Of a stretch of 64,000 bases of DNA, positions 8,866-17,098 are shown piece by piece (the stretch's first letter is position 1; each line of letters opens with the position of its first letter). The notes beneath the pieces are model-generated. The model saw only the letters and a program-made list of their open reading frames with translations. It was not told the DNA's origin and ran no database searches. This DNA is from Paenibacillus polymyxa M1 (GTDB lineage Bacteria; Bacillota; Bacilli; Paenibacillales; Paenibacillaceae): positions 3,010,501 to 3,074,500 of the forward strand of contig NC_017542.1 in assembly GCF_000237325.1 (NCBI RefSeq). Reading direction: 5' to 3'. The position numbers and the translations under genes are program-made.

Positions 8866-10347
8866 TTACTGTCCTCCTGTAGCTAGCGTCATAATATTTT
8901 CTTGTGTGGCTTCTTCCCTGTTCAGCTCTCCGCTGATCTTTCCCTCGTGAACCACGACAATACGATCACTCATGCCAAGTACCTCGGGAAGTTCTGAGGA
9001 TACCATGATAATTGCGACTCCACGTTCGGTCAGCTCGTTCATCAACTGGTAGATTTCCCGTTTGGCTCCCACATCCACGCCTCTTGTCGGTTCATCAAGA
9101 ATGAGCACATTGGGACCAATACCCACCCATTTGGCAATGACCACCTTTTGCTGATTGCCGCCTGACAAACTGCCAACCGTTGCTTCGGCTGATTGGGTTT
9201 TAATTTGTAAGCGCTTAATTAATGTATTAACAAAATCCATCTCTTTTTTGCCTGAAATAAATCCTTTTGATGTAAAACTGAACAGATTCGTCAGCACCAT
9301 GTTTTCCCGAATGGAAAAATCCAGCACTAAGCCCTCATCTTTTCGGTCTTCTGTAATGAAGCCAATCCCTAGTTTCACTGCATCATCTGGCTTGCGAATA
9401 GACACCTTTTTCCCACGTACGTGTATCTCACCACTATCCAAAGCATCCAGTCCAAATAACGACCGCATGATCTCGGTCCGTCCCGAACCCATCAAGCCCG
9501 AAAAACCTACGATTTCCCCAGAGCGCACAGTAAAATTCACATTTTCAAATAGACCTTTATGCGATGCGTTTTTGACCTCTAGCACCACTTCTCCCAAAGC
9601 AGGCGTTCTTACCGGGTAGCGTTCAGTCAGCTCTCTGCCAACCATTTTCCGTACAACCTCGTCAAAATTCGTATCAGGGATTGCTTGAGTATCTACGGTT
9701 TTCCCATCACGCATAATGGTAATCCGATCACAGATTGCGAATATCTCCTCCATCCGATGGGAAATATACACGATTGAAACACCATCTTTTTTCAAGGAAG
9801 TAATAACCTCAAACAGCTTTTGTATTTCCCGTTCGGTTAAGGCTGCTGTCGGCTCATCCATTACGATCACTTTAGCATCCGTCATGAGTGCTTTGGCTAT
9901 TTCAATCATTTGTTGTTGACCCACTGAACACTCGCCTGCTTCACCGTTCAAAGGAAGATTTACTGAAAGCTTGCTAAATCGCTCATTTGCTAGCGCTTTC
10001 ATTTTAGAGCTATCTAGTAATCCCCACTTGGAAGTCATCTCCTTGCCGATAAACAGATTTTCCAGTACCGTCATCTCCGGCCACACATTCAGTTCCTGGT
10101 GAATAAAAGCAATCCCTTTTTGCTCCGCTTCCTTGGGGTTGGCAAAATAGGTTTCCTGACCGTCAATGATGATCGTTCCCTCATCGCGTCGATGCAGTCC
10201 GATTAAAATATTCATCAGCGTTGATTTGCCTGCACCATTTTCACCCATGAGGGCATGTACTTCTCCTTCACGGAGATCAAAGTCAACACCACTTAGGACC
10301 TGATTGGTTCCAAAGGCTTTGTGAATTCCTTTCATTTGAATCTGCAT
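8866..10347 (-). CDS. rbsA: Ribose ABC ATPase RbsA
   Basis: 493-residue tandem ATPase with two nucleotide-binding domains, as in all sugar importers of this class. Domain 1 has Walker [10 protein letters not shown] (about 35-43), signature CSVGQQQM and Walker [14 protein letters not shown]. Domain 2 has a degenerate Walker A region GLMGSGRTE (about 287-295), signature LSGGNQQKV and [13 protein letters not shown]. This asymmetry, with the second site altered, is typical of RbsA. It powers ribose uptake with RbsBC. It follows rbsD by 30 bp in the operon. Confidence 0.96.
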   Translation of the reverse strand: MQIQMKGIHKAFGTNQVLSGVDFDLREGEVHALMGENGAGKSTLMNILIGLHRRDEGTIIIDGQETYFANPKEAEQKGIAFIHQELNVWPEMTVLENLFIGKEMTSKWGLLDSSKMKALANERFSKLSVNLPLNGEAGECSVGQQQMIEIAKALMTDAKVIVMDEPTAALTEREIQKLFEVITSLKKDGVSIVYISHRMEEIFAICDRITIMRDGKTVDTQAIPDTNFDEVVRKMVGRELTERYPVRTPALGEVVLEVKNASHKGLFENVNFTVRSGEIVGFSGLMGSGRTEIMRSLFGLDALDSGEIHVRGKKVSIRKPDDAVKLGIGFITEDRKDEGLVLDFSIRENMVLTNLFSFTSKGFISGKKEMDFVNTLIKRLQIKTQSAEATVGSLSGGNQQKVVIAKWVGIGPNVLILDEPTRGVDVGAKREIYQLMNELTERGVAIIMVSSELPEVLGMSDRIVVVHEGKISGELNREEATQENIMTLATGGQ

Positions 10348-10377
10348 GCTGTCCCCCCCTTTTCATTTCACACTGAT

Positions 10378-10812
10378 TTATCCAAAATGAACTCCTGCCT
10401 GTAAAATACAATTGGCAAACGGCGTAGCTTCTCCTGTACGAATGACAGCTTTGGCTTGTCGGGTTAATGCCTTAAATTGTTCATGTGAGCAAAACTCAAT
10501 GACGGTAGTCGGCTCAATAATCTGTGAATGCTCTAGTTGCTCCCCTGCAAAGGTGCGCATAATATACTGCAATGCTTGTTCATTTTCTTGTTTGATTTCT
10601 TCGGCTAATGTTACTTTTTCAATCACCATGTCTGCCGCAATGACATCAACAACATCCTGAAAGGAGGGAACCCCCAGTTTCAACGCCAAATCAATTTTGG
10701 TAACGCCTTCAGGAACTGGTAAGCCGGCATCAGCCACGACAATAAAGTCCGTGTGGCCAAGATCCGCTAGTATTTTAGATATATGACTGTTCAGAATTCC
10801 ATGTTTCTTCAT
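10378..10812 (-). CDS. rbsD: D-ribose pyranase RbsD
   Basis: 144-residue pyranase that converts beta-ribopyranose to ribofuranose, the form phosphorylated by RbsK. The start is [20 protein letters not shown], with the conserved His of the active site in GHTD, DAGLPVP following, and the C-terminal [13 protein letters not shown], all characteristic of the RbsD/FucU family. The length matches the family. Its ATG overlaps the rbsK stop by one base (TAATG), so the genes are coupled. Confidence 0.95.
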   Translation of the reverse strand: MKKHGILNSHISKILADLGHTDFIVVADAGLPVPEGVTKIDLALKLGVPSFQDVVDVIAADMVIEKVTLAEEIKQENEQALQYIMRTFAGEQLEHSQIIEPTTVIEFCSHEQFKALTRQAKAVIRTGEATPFANCILQAGVHFG

Positions 10813-11690
10813 TATAATTGCTCCTCCACTTCACAACGGGTTGGCATTCCGCCTTGCGCTCCAAATTTGGTAACGGACAATGACGCAGCCCGATTAGCAA
10901 ATTTCACACTGTCTGCTAGCGATTTTCCTTCAGCCAGTGCCACCGCAAATGCAGCGTTGAAAGTATCTCCTGCACCTGTTGTATCAACGGCTTCTACCTT
11001 GTAAGTAGGAACCACAACTTCCTGTTCTCCGTCGAAAAACCGTACACCATTGCTGCCTTCAGTTACAAACAGCTTATTCGGATATTTGCGCAACGCTTCT
11101 TGAAGACTCATGTCCTTAAACATGATGGCAGCTTCATGCTCGTTTGGCGTAATGTAGGTTGCATTGGCAATTACGCTTTCTTCCACCTCACGAGCTGGGG
11201 CTGGATTCAGCAATAATGGTACCTGATACTTCGCACAAATTTCGCTTACATAGACAATCGTCTCTGGCGGTATTTCCTGTTGAATTAACACAATATCCGA
11301 ATTTCGAATGACATCAAGCGCTTCTTCCACGTAAGCGGGTGTAACTTCATTATTTGCTGCTTTTACCACGACGATACTGTTATCACCCTCGGCCAGTACA
11401 ATGTGCGCTGTACCACTTTCCATATGTGTAACCGGTTTCACATAATCAATATGAACATGATTTTCTTCAAAATTGCGTAAAATCTGTTGTCCAAAATGGT
11501 CATCCCCTACACGTCCAATCATCTTAACGTCCGCGCCGAGTCGTGCTGCGGCTACTGCCTGATTGGCTCCTTTACCTCCAGGCACGGTTGTAAAGCTTTC
11601 TCCTAATACGGTTTCACCAGCACCGGGACGCTTGGATGAAGTCACTACGAGGTCCATCGAACTGCTTCCGATAACCGAAATTTTAGCCAT
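10812..11690 (-). CDS. rbsK: Ribokinase RbsK
   Basis: 292-residue PfkB-family kinase that phosphorylates D-ribose to ribose 5-phosphate. The start chosen is the ATG at 11690 with AAAGGTGG nine bases upstream; a longer frame to 11786 would lie inside rbsR. Marks are GSSSMDLVV at the N-terminus, the substrate-binding [17 protein letters not shown] (family signature 1), and the catalytic block [14 protein letters not shown] with its GAGD anion hole and catalytic Asp. The start overlaps the rbsR stop by 8 bp, so expression is coupled to the regulator. Confidence 0.96.
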   Translation of the reverse strand: MAKISVIGSSSMDLVVTSSKRPGAGETVLGESFTTVPGGKGANQAVAAARLGADVKMIGRVGDDHFGQQILRNFEENHVHIDYVKPVTHMESGTAHIVLAEGDNSIVVVKAANNEVTPAYVEEALDVIRNSDIVLIQQEIPPETIVYVSEICAKYQVPLLLNPAPAREVEESVIANATYITPNEHEAAIMFKDMSLQEALRKYPNKLFVTEGSNGVRFFDGEQEVVVPTYKVEAVDTTGAGDTFNAAFAVALAEGKSLADSVKFANRAASLSVTKFGAQGGMPTRCEVEEQL

Positions 11691-12711
11691 GATGATCCAC
11701 CTTTCTCGTCGTTTCCCGTTCGATAAATTTGACGGGTAATTGTATGCTTGAATAGGTAAGTACTTTCGAATGAAGATTAGGTACACTTGATTTCGTTGCT
11801 TGCGCCTGCTCGATCAACTGAATGAGCAGACCTGCCGCCTCCCAGCCCATTTCATAAGCAGGCTGTCGGATCGTTGATAATGGCGGAAATAACAAGCTGC
11901 TTAATGGTATATCATCAAACCCGATTATTTGAACATCTTCCGGGATTTTCTTTCCTAATCTATGTGCCTCATGCATCACCGCTGTAGCTACAATATCGTT
12001 ACTAGCAATCACTCCGTCCGTATCCGGATACTTGCTGAACAGCTCTTTGGCCCACGATTCAGCCTCCTTGAACGAAAAAGACGTTGTCTCGACGACATGG
12101 TAAGCAATACCGGAATGCTGAAGCTCTTCCACCGCCCCGCGAAAACGATCTTGTGCTGGACGAATATGAGCAGGCCCCTGCATAACTGTAATTTGTCTGC
12201 TGCCACGGGCAACCATGGCCTGAGCAGCCAAGCGGCCGCCATGAGCTCCATCCGCATAAACGGAGAGACTATCACTGGAAGTCCGGTCGAGAAAAACGAC
12301 TGGTATTTTCAGTTTGGCGTAACAGTCGGCAGCAGGGTCATTGGTAGATGAAATAACCCCAACAACATTATTCTGAACAAAAGTATCCATGTAATCTAAT
12401 TCTTTTTGGCGATCTTCATCACTATTACCAAAAATAATCCGAAAATCATTTTCCTGCATTCGATCCTCCACCCCACGAGCCAACAAGGGAAAGTAAGGGT
12501 TCGTAATATCCGGCAGCAGCAGGCCGATTAATCTGGATTTCTTTTTATACAGAGAACGTGCAACTTCATTAGGCTTGTAATTTAGCTGCTTCACTGCAGC
12601 TTCAACCTTCCGCCGTGTATCCTCGTGGACATATCCGGTTTCATTAATAACTCTGGATACGGTCGCTACGGAAACACCTGCAAAACTTGCTACCTGCTTT
12701 ATTGTTGTCAT
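11683..12711 (-). CDS. rbsR: LacI-family ribose operon repressor RbsR
   Basis: 342-residue LacI/GalR regulator. The N-terminal helix-turn-helix is IKQVASFAGVSVATVSRVIN with the hinge-helix region NYKPNEVARSL, followed by a periplasmic-binding-like effector domain (LIGLLLPDITNPYF ... IIGFDDIPLSS). It is first in the operon, and a perfect 18-bp palindrome with LacI-type centre lies 20 bp before its start. It should repress the whole rbs operon, including itself, until ribose or a phosphate derivative is present. Confidence 0.94.
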   Translation of the reverse strand: MTTIKQVASFAGVSVATVSRVINETGYVHEDTRRKVEAAVKQLNYKPNEVARSLYKKKSRLIGLLLPDITNPYFPLLARGVEDRMQENDFRIIFGNSDEDRQKELDYMDTFVQNNVVGVISSTNDPAADCYAKLKIPVVFLDRTSSDSLSVYADGAHGGRLAAQAMVARGSRQITVMQGPAHIRPAQDRFRGAVEELQHSGIAYHVVETTSFSFKEAESWAKELFSKYPDTDGVIASNDIVATAVMHEAHRLGKKIPEDVQIIGFDDIPLSSLLFPPLSTIRQPAYEMGWEAAGLLIQLIEQAQATKSSVPNLHSKVLTYSSIQLPVKFIERETTRKVDHHG

Positions 12712-12731
12712 AATGTAGGTTCAACTCCAAT

Positions 12732-12749
12732 TGTGTAACCGGTTACACA
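12732..12749. promoter_or_regulatory. RbsR operator, also a perfect cre
   Basis: TGTGTAACCGGTTACACA is a perfect 18-bp palindrome with the central CG of LacI-family operators, just downstream of the -10 box. Its inner 14 bases also fit the CcpA cre consensus TGWAANCGNTNWCA exactly, so RbsR and CcpA could share it. Confidence 0.88.
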
Positions 12750-12752
12750 TAT

Positions 12753-12781
12753 AAAATATCATAGCATTTATTTTTTGACAA
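12753..12781 (-). promoter_or_regulatory. Sigma-A promoter of the rbs operon
   Basis: On the minus strand TTGTCA, a 17-bp spacer and TATTTT lie directly upstream of the palindromic operator, so bound repressor would block initiation or clearance. Confidence 0.7.
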
Positions 12782-12924
12782 GCATTAATTATTTGCACGT
12801 CGAAAGCATTAGCCGTATAATTCTTTTTGTAACTGATGAAGTTTCACCTTTTTTACTTACACTAAAGTAGGCAGATTCACTCCCAGTTGCTCAATAAAAT
12901 ATGTATACATGGAGGCATTTCCTG

Positions 12925-13653
12925 ATGAATATCGAAGTTTGGTCTGATTATATGTGTCCGTTCTGTTATATCGGCAAACGCCGTTTGGAGCAAGTTTTAC
13001 AGCAGTTCCCACACCATGATGAGGTTCAATTGACATTTAAGAGTTTTGAATTGAACCCTAATGCTGTGAAAGATAGTGGTAAAACGATTAATGAAGAACT
13101 ATCAGCAAAATATGGTGTCAGTCTGCAAGAGGCTCATGCCATGAATGATCGCATGACCGAAAATGCTCGTTCTGCGGGTCTGGACTACAATATTCATGCC
13201 ATGGTGCCGACAAACTCTCTCGATGCTCACCGCCTAACGCATTGGGCTCACACACAAGGCAAAATGTTGGAATTGAGCGAGCGTTTATTTCAGGCTGTCT
13301 TCATGGAAGGCAAGCATACCGGGGAACATGAAGTGCTGGCAGCGTTGGCAGCCGAGGTGGGTTTGGATCATAACGAAGCCGCTGCTATTTTAGCCAGTGA
13401 CCGCTTTACCAACGAAGTTAGAGCTGATGAAGCTGAAGGCGCTAAGTTAGGCGTTCAGGGTGTGCCATTCTTTGTATTTGATCGAAAATTTGCTGTTTCT
13501 GGTGCTCAGCCGGAAGAGGTATTTCACGATGCGCTTCAAAAAGCATGGGATGAACGTTCACCTTTTACTATGATTAGCGGCAGCTCGTCCAAACAGGATG
13601 CAGCTGGTGTATGTACCGATGACGGTTGCGAGCTTCCAAGCCGTGAGAGCTGA
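12925..13653 (+). CDS. DsbA-family oxidoreductase, FrnE-like
   Basis: 242-residue thioredoxin-fold protein of the DSBA/FrnE group. The active site CPFC lies at the end of the first strand (VWSDYMCPFCYIGKRRLEQV), followed by the helical insertion and the cis-Pro loop GVQGVPFFVFD near residue 185. The start is ATG 12925, eight residues after an upstream in-frame ATG, because GGAGG lies nine bases before it. There is no signal peptide, so the protein is cytosolic. FrnE relatives act in polyketide maturation, disulfide isomerisation or oxidative-stress resistance; which applies here cannot be told. A cysteine pair near the C-terminus (CTDDGC) may be a second redox site. Single gene. Confidence 0.9.
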   Translation: MNIEVWSDYMCPFCYIGKRRLEQVLQQFPHHDEVQLTFKSFELNPNAVKDSGKTINEELSAKYGVSLQEAHAMNDRMTENARSAGLDYNIHAMVPTNSLDAHRLTHWAHTQGKMLELSERLFQAVFMEGKHTGEHEVLAALAAEVGLDHNEAAAILASDRFTNEVRADEAEGAKLGVQGVPFFVFDRKFAVSGAQPEEVFHDALQKAWDERSPFTMISGSSSKQDAAGVCTDDGCELPSRES

Positions 13654-13694
13654 TCAGTCAATAAATTAAACCTCTCTCTAAATAACTTATGAAA

Positions 13695-13741
13695 AAGCGT
13701 GCCAGCACCAATTACACCTGATGCGGCACGCTTCTTTATTT
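13695..13741. terminator. Bidirectional terminator
   Basis: AAGCGTGCC (13695-13703) pairs with GGCACGCTT (13725-13733), followed by CTTTATTTTTTT. It separates the convergent FrnE-like and SDR genes. Confidence 0.88.
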
Positions 13742-13743
13742 TT

Positions 13744-14532
13744 TTATAATGATTTAATCATTCCGCCGTCCACAAGAATGGTGCTGCCAGTCAAATAGGA
13801 TGAAGCCGATGATGCCAGAAAAGCAACGACTTTACCGAACTCTTCTGGCTCTCCGTACCGTCCCAACGGAATGCCCTCTTCTGCTTGTTTGCGAACTTGA
13901 TCCGTCGTTTGGTGGGATTTTTCGGCTCGATGCTCGTCCAAGCTGCGTACGCGATCGGTTGCAATTCTCCCTGGTGCTACAGTATGTACCAGAATATTGT
14001 AAGGGGCTAATTCCATTGACAATGTTTTCGCTAATCCAGCGACCCCAGTACGTAGTGTGTTGGAAATAATCAGGCCCGGAATCGGTTGTTTAACTGATGA
14101 GGAGGCGATATTTAAAATTCTACCGCTTTGTTGTTTTTTCATATAGGGTAACACCTCACGGATCAACCGGATATGACTAAGTAAATTTTGCTCAAAGGCC
14201 TGCATCCATACTTCATCTGTAAAATCATCAAAGGTGCCCGCAGGAGGGCCACCCGCATTGTTAACCAAAATATCGACGGTGCCAAACCAATCAACTGTAC
14301 GGCGGATGGCCTGGGAGATATGTTCAGGTTTGGTTACATCACAAACTACATATTCAACGCGACCACTCGCTGTTTCCCGTAATTCGGCTTGCGTCCGCTG
14401 AAGCTCTGCTTCATTTCGTCCCGAAATAACTACATTTGCACCTTCACGTGCCAATTCGCGTGCACTTGCTTTGCCAAGTCCTTTACTGGAACCTGCAACA
14501 AAGGCTGCTTTTCCCGTTACTCCTAAATCCAT
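13744..14532 (-). CDS. SDR-family protein with altered catalytic motif
   Basis: 262-residue classical-type short-chain dehydrogenase/reductase. The dinucleotide-binding motif is GSSKGLGKA (TGxxxGxG-like, about residues 14-22), with DV at 65-66, the NNAGG motif around 90 and a C-terminal SSYLTGSTILVDGGM. At the place of the catalytic YxxxK the sequence reads SNTLRTG, so Tyr is replaced by Ser and Lys by Arg; the upstream catalytic Ser region (NIASSSVKQP) is kept. A described SDR subgroup (called BKR-like SDR in domain collections) deviates in this way, so activity and substrate are uncertain. Often annotated as 3-oxoacyl-ACP reductase, which the motif does not support. Single gene between two terminators. 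Confidence 0.88.
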   Translation of the reverse strand: MDLGVTGKAAFVAGSSKGLGKASARELAREGANVVISGRNEAELQRTQAELRETASGRVEYVVCDVTKPEHISQAIRRTVDWFGTVDILVNNAGGPPAGTFDDFTDEVWMQAFEQNLLSHIRLIREVLPYMKKQQSGRILNIASSSVKQPIPGLIISNTLRTGVAGLAKTLSMELAPYNILVHTVAPGRIATDRVRSLDEHRAEKSHQTTDQVRKQAEEGIPLGRYGEPEEFGKVVAFLASSASSYLTGSTILVDGGMIKSL

Positions 14533-14626
14533 TTATGATGACACTCCCTTTTCTGAGACTTCTCTATTTAATTGTACACATGACCAGAACATAATGCGAA
14601 TAGCTCGGTACAAAATAGCAAAACAA

Positions 14627-14658
14627 AAAGGGACCTGACATTCAGCCAGGCGCCCTTT
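14627..14658 (-). terminator. Terminator after the stalk-domain protein gene
   Basis: AAAGGG/CCCTTT with inner CCTG/CAGG; the minus strand continues with TTTTTGTTTTG. It lies 30 bp after the stop of the gene at 14688-15599. Confidence 0.8.
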
Positions 14659-14687
14659 CTGTATACACCATTTTTGTTGACAGCACG

Positions 14688-15599
14688 TTATAATGCTTCA
14701 GATGTTGTTGCCTGCTCATATACAACAACAGACTGGCTCTCAGGCTCCCATTTAACATTTGCTCCCAAAGCCTCTCCGATTACCCTTACAGGTACAATTG
14801 TTGTTCCATCCACTATGGATGCTGGCTGCTCGATAGAATATGGCTGGCCGTTAATGTAGGCTTTGGCGCTATTCACGAATAATTTGACGGACACACCGTT
14901 ACGCGTGACAGTAACAGCCTTTTCTTTCGGATCCCAGGAAACCTTGGCATTCAGAGCTTCGGAAGCTGTTCTAAACGGAACAAGTGTGGTGCCATTGCGG
15001 TTAATCGGTTCGGCATCGTATTTTTCACCATTCACGAACAGCTTCATACCTGATGACCGTCCAGCCTTCCTCGAGAATAAATCCAGCTTTTTGTAGCTTT
15101 CCAGATTGGACACATCAGCCAATACTGCCTCTTCCTGCATGTAAACGGCATCTGTTACATTTCCGTTTTCAGCTAGTAGCTCTGCAGCCTTAGTTAGTGC
15201 TGTGTCAGAATTTCGGATCAATTCAAGTTCAGTTACCTGCTCCGGGGTCAAACGTTCCGGGTATTTTGTAAGCAACAGATTCGCAATAACCGCTCCTGCC
15301 GGCTTATCTTTTGTATTTTCTACCGCTTGAAGCAGACCATTGTACCCGTTGTGTCCCTTGCGACCTTTTTGGTCTTTGGACTCCCCGTATGTATCATCCG
15401 TTACTGCAACAGGGGTATTCTTTTTGATTTCGTCGTGTTTATCTTTTTTGCTGCTCTTTTCATTCCGGTCTTTATCAGACGCCTTTGCTTCCTGTTTGTT
15501 CTCCTGACCATTTCCGCGCCCCTGCTTGGCTTCGGCGGTTCCCGCTGCCAGTCCCAAGACCAGTATACACGCTAATAATGCTGTCCATGTGTTTCTCAT
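14688..15599 (-). CDS. Secreted protein with copper-amine-oxidase-N (stalk) domain
   Basis: 303-residue exported protein. It has a signal peptide ending near AAGTAEAKQ, a very charged Lys/Asp/Glu-rich stretch (about 25-75), a helical middle part (about 85-180) and, from about residue 190, two beta repeats of the copper-amine-oxidase N-terminal type: MKLFVNGEKYDAEPINRNG with LVPFRTASEALNAKVSWD, then AYINGQPYSIEQPASIVDG with VPVRVIGEALGANVKWE. In Paenibacillus and relatives this domain is a common surface stalk and does not imply copper oxidase activity. Probable role at the cell surface; ligand unknown. Single gene with its own terminator. Confidence 0.87.
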   Translation of the reverse strand: MRNTWTALLACILVLGLAAGTAEAKQGRGNGQENKQEAKASDKDRNEKSSKKDKHDEIKKNTPVAVTDDTYGESKDQKGRKGHNGYNGLLQAVENTKDKPAGAVIANLLLTKYPERLTPEQVTELELIRNSDTALTKAAELLAENGNVTDAVYMQEEAVLADVSNLESYKKLDLFSRKAGRSSGMKLFVNGEKYDAEPINRNGTTLVPFRTASEALNAKVSWDPKEKAVTVTRNGVSVKLFVNSAKAYINGQPYSIEQPASIVDGTTIVPVRVIGEALGANVKWEPESQSVVVYEQATTSEAL

Positions 15600-15839
15600 G
15601 ATGCGATTCCTCCTTATAGTAAAAGACCAGGTTTAAATGTAACCTACATATATTAACGGCTACTATAAGCTAAATATGAAGCTCTTTTTTTCTAGTGTTG
15701 CATTTTTAGGGGCTGATGGCTAATCCAATATAATAAATTTTATTATGCGCGAATCTGTTTCCACAGTATAATGGAAAATGCAAATGCATTTTAAAGATTA
15801 ACCTTTCCATTCGCATAATAGAAAGAAGAGGAGACAGAC

Positions 15840-16757
15840 ATGTTCGGCACCATTCTTTTAGACGTTGTTTTACCTATTTTTGTCCTTATCGGTTTTGGCT
15901 GTATCATGCAATATTATTTCCGACTGGATTTGTATACCTTAGCTAAAATTAATTTTTACTATATCACCCCTGCAGTTGTGTTTACCGGTCTTTATAACTC
16001 TGAAATTTCTTTAATCCTCATGGGTGAAGTCTCACTTTTTTATGCCTTGTACATAGCTATTTTGTACGTAATCAGCACTACCGTTGCCAGATCTCTGAAA
16101 TACAGCCCCGGCATGCGTGGAGCTTTTACAAATAGTGTAATGCTTGATAATTCAGGAAATTATGGTCTACCAATTAATCAGTTGGTGTTTAAAGGTGATC
16201 CGTTGGCTATTTCCGTCCAAGCTCTGATTATGACTTTTCAAAGCTTTGTTACATTTACATACGGTACTTTTGTTGTACAAAATGGTAAGGCCAATACACG
16301 AAAAATTTTAATTAATTTTTTGAAAATGCCTGTGCCCTACGCGCTTGTGCTGGGCTTGCTCCTGAATCTACTGCACAGTCCATTGCCTAATTTGCTGGCT
16401 GAGCCTCTAAACTATATTAGCCATTCGATGGTCGCAGTGGCTCTACTTACTTTGGGAGCACAAATTGTGCAGTACCCTTTTCATTTGCGCCGGACAGCCG
16501 TGTATATCAGTATGGTATTACGCCTGATTGCAGGTCCAATAGTTGGTTTTATGCTCGTGTTCTTCCTAGGTCTTAAGGGGATTCCCGCTCAAGCATTGCT
16601 CATTGCGTCAGGTATGCCTACCGGCGTTAATACAAGTATTTTGGCGGAAGAATATAAAAATGAACCTGATTTTGCAGCACAGACAGTATTACTTTCTACG
16701 ATTGTGAATGTCATTACGATGACCCTGTTAATTTCAATATCCCGTCATCTTACTTGA
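15840..16757 (+). CDS. Auxin-efflux-carrier (AEC) family permease
   Basis: 305-residue membrane protein with about ten hydrophobic segments. The family marks include PIFVLIGFGCIMQYYF at the N-terminus, NSVMLDNSGNYGLPINQLVF (about residues 99-118, the AEC signature region) and LLIASGMPTGVNTSILAEEY near residue 260. AEC proteins of bacteria are secondary carriers for organic anions such as malate or malonate, but the substrate here is unknown. GAGGAGACAGAC precedes the ATG. Single gene, diverging from the stalk-domain gene, with a terminator 30 bp after its stop. Confidence 0.9.
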   Translation: MFGTILLDVVLPIFVLIGFGCIMQYYFRLDLYTLAKINFYYITPAVVFTGLYNSEISLILMGEVSLFYALYIAILYVISTTVARSLKYSPGMRGAFTNSVMLDNSGNYGLPINQLVFKGDPLAISVQALIMTFQSFVTFTYGTFVVQNGKANTRKILINFLKMPVPYALVLGLLLNLLHSPLPNLLAEPLNYISHSMVAVALLTLGAQIVQYPFHLRRTAVYISMVLRLIAGPIVGFMLVFFLGLKGIPAQALLIASGMPTGVNTSILAEEYKNEPDFAAQTVLLSTIVNVITMTLLISISRHLT

Positions 16758-16787
16758 GGTGTATGATAAATATAAACTTGATTTATG

Positions 16788-16823
16788 ACGCTTTTTGTCT
16801 GAGGACAGGAGCGTTTCTTTTTC
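16788..16823 (+). terminator. Terminator of the AEC carrier gene
   Basis: ACGCT (16788-16792) pairs with AGCGT (16810-16814), inner GTC/GAC, followed by TTCTTTTTC on the plus strand. Confidence 0.75.
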
Positions 16824-16917
16824 AATTAAAAAAAGGAACAAACGTTCGTGTTTTGCCCTTTTTCTGTTTAATGTGGTGTGTTTGTTTGACGGAGATGGTA
16901 TGCAAGAAGGAATCTTC

Positions 16918-16946
16918 TTCTATTATGAATTTTTCATATAGTGAAA
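16918..16946. repeat. 29-bp repeat, copy A
   Basis: Contains TATGAATTTTTCATA (16924-16938), an inverted repeat TATGAA/TTCATA. Near-identical copies are at 20491-20519 and 22023-22051: copy C differs at 2 of 29 positions, copy B at about 4. Confidence 0.75.
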
Positions 16947-17047
16947 TAGTTATGTGTTTGAATTCAAACCTCTGCTGATTGCTGTTTTTAACTTGAGCTT
17001 CTTTTATTTTTAGATAAGAATGAGGAGAACTAATTCCTCAAAAAATA

Positions 17048-17079
17048 AAGCCAGCTCGCTCATTAGAGTGGCTGACTTT
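17048..17079 (-). terminator. Terminator of the xyloglucanase gene
   Basis: AAAGCCAGC pairs with GCTGACTTT (one mismatch); the minus strand continues with TTATTTTTTG. It is 20 bp after the stop at 17099. Confidence 0.78.
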
Positions 17080-17098
17080 AGAGTATTTTTATGAAGAT

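Larger units (their letters stand above)
16758..17098. other. Intergenic region with two terminators and a repeat
   Basis: 341 bp between the AEC carrier and the convergent xyloglucanase gene. It holds the AEC terminator (16788-16823), one copy of a 29-bp repeat (16918-16946) and the xyloglucanase terminator (17048-17079). A 74-codon frame at 16754-16978 runs through the terminator and has no start site; not called. Confidence 0.6.

Noticed and set aside
16754..16978. 74-codon frame overlapping the AEC stop
   Set aside because: It runs through the AEC terminator, has no ribosome binding site of its own beyond the stop overlap, and the protein is not like any family.
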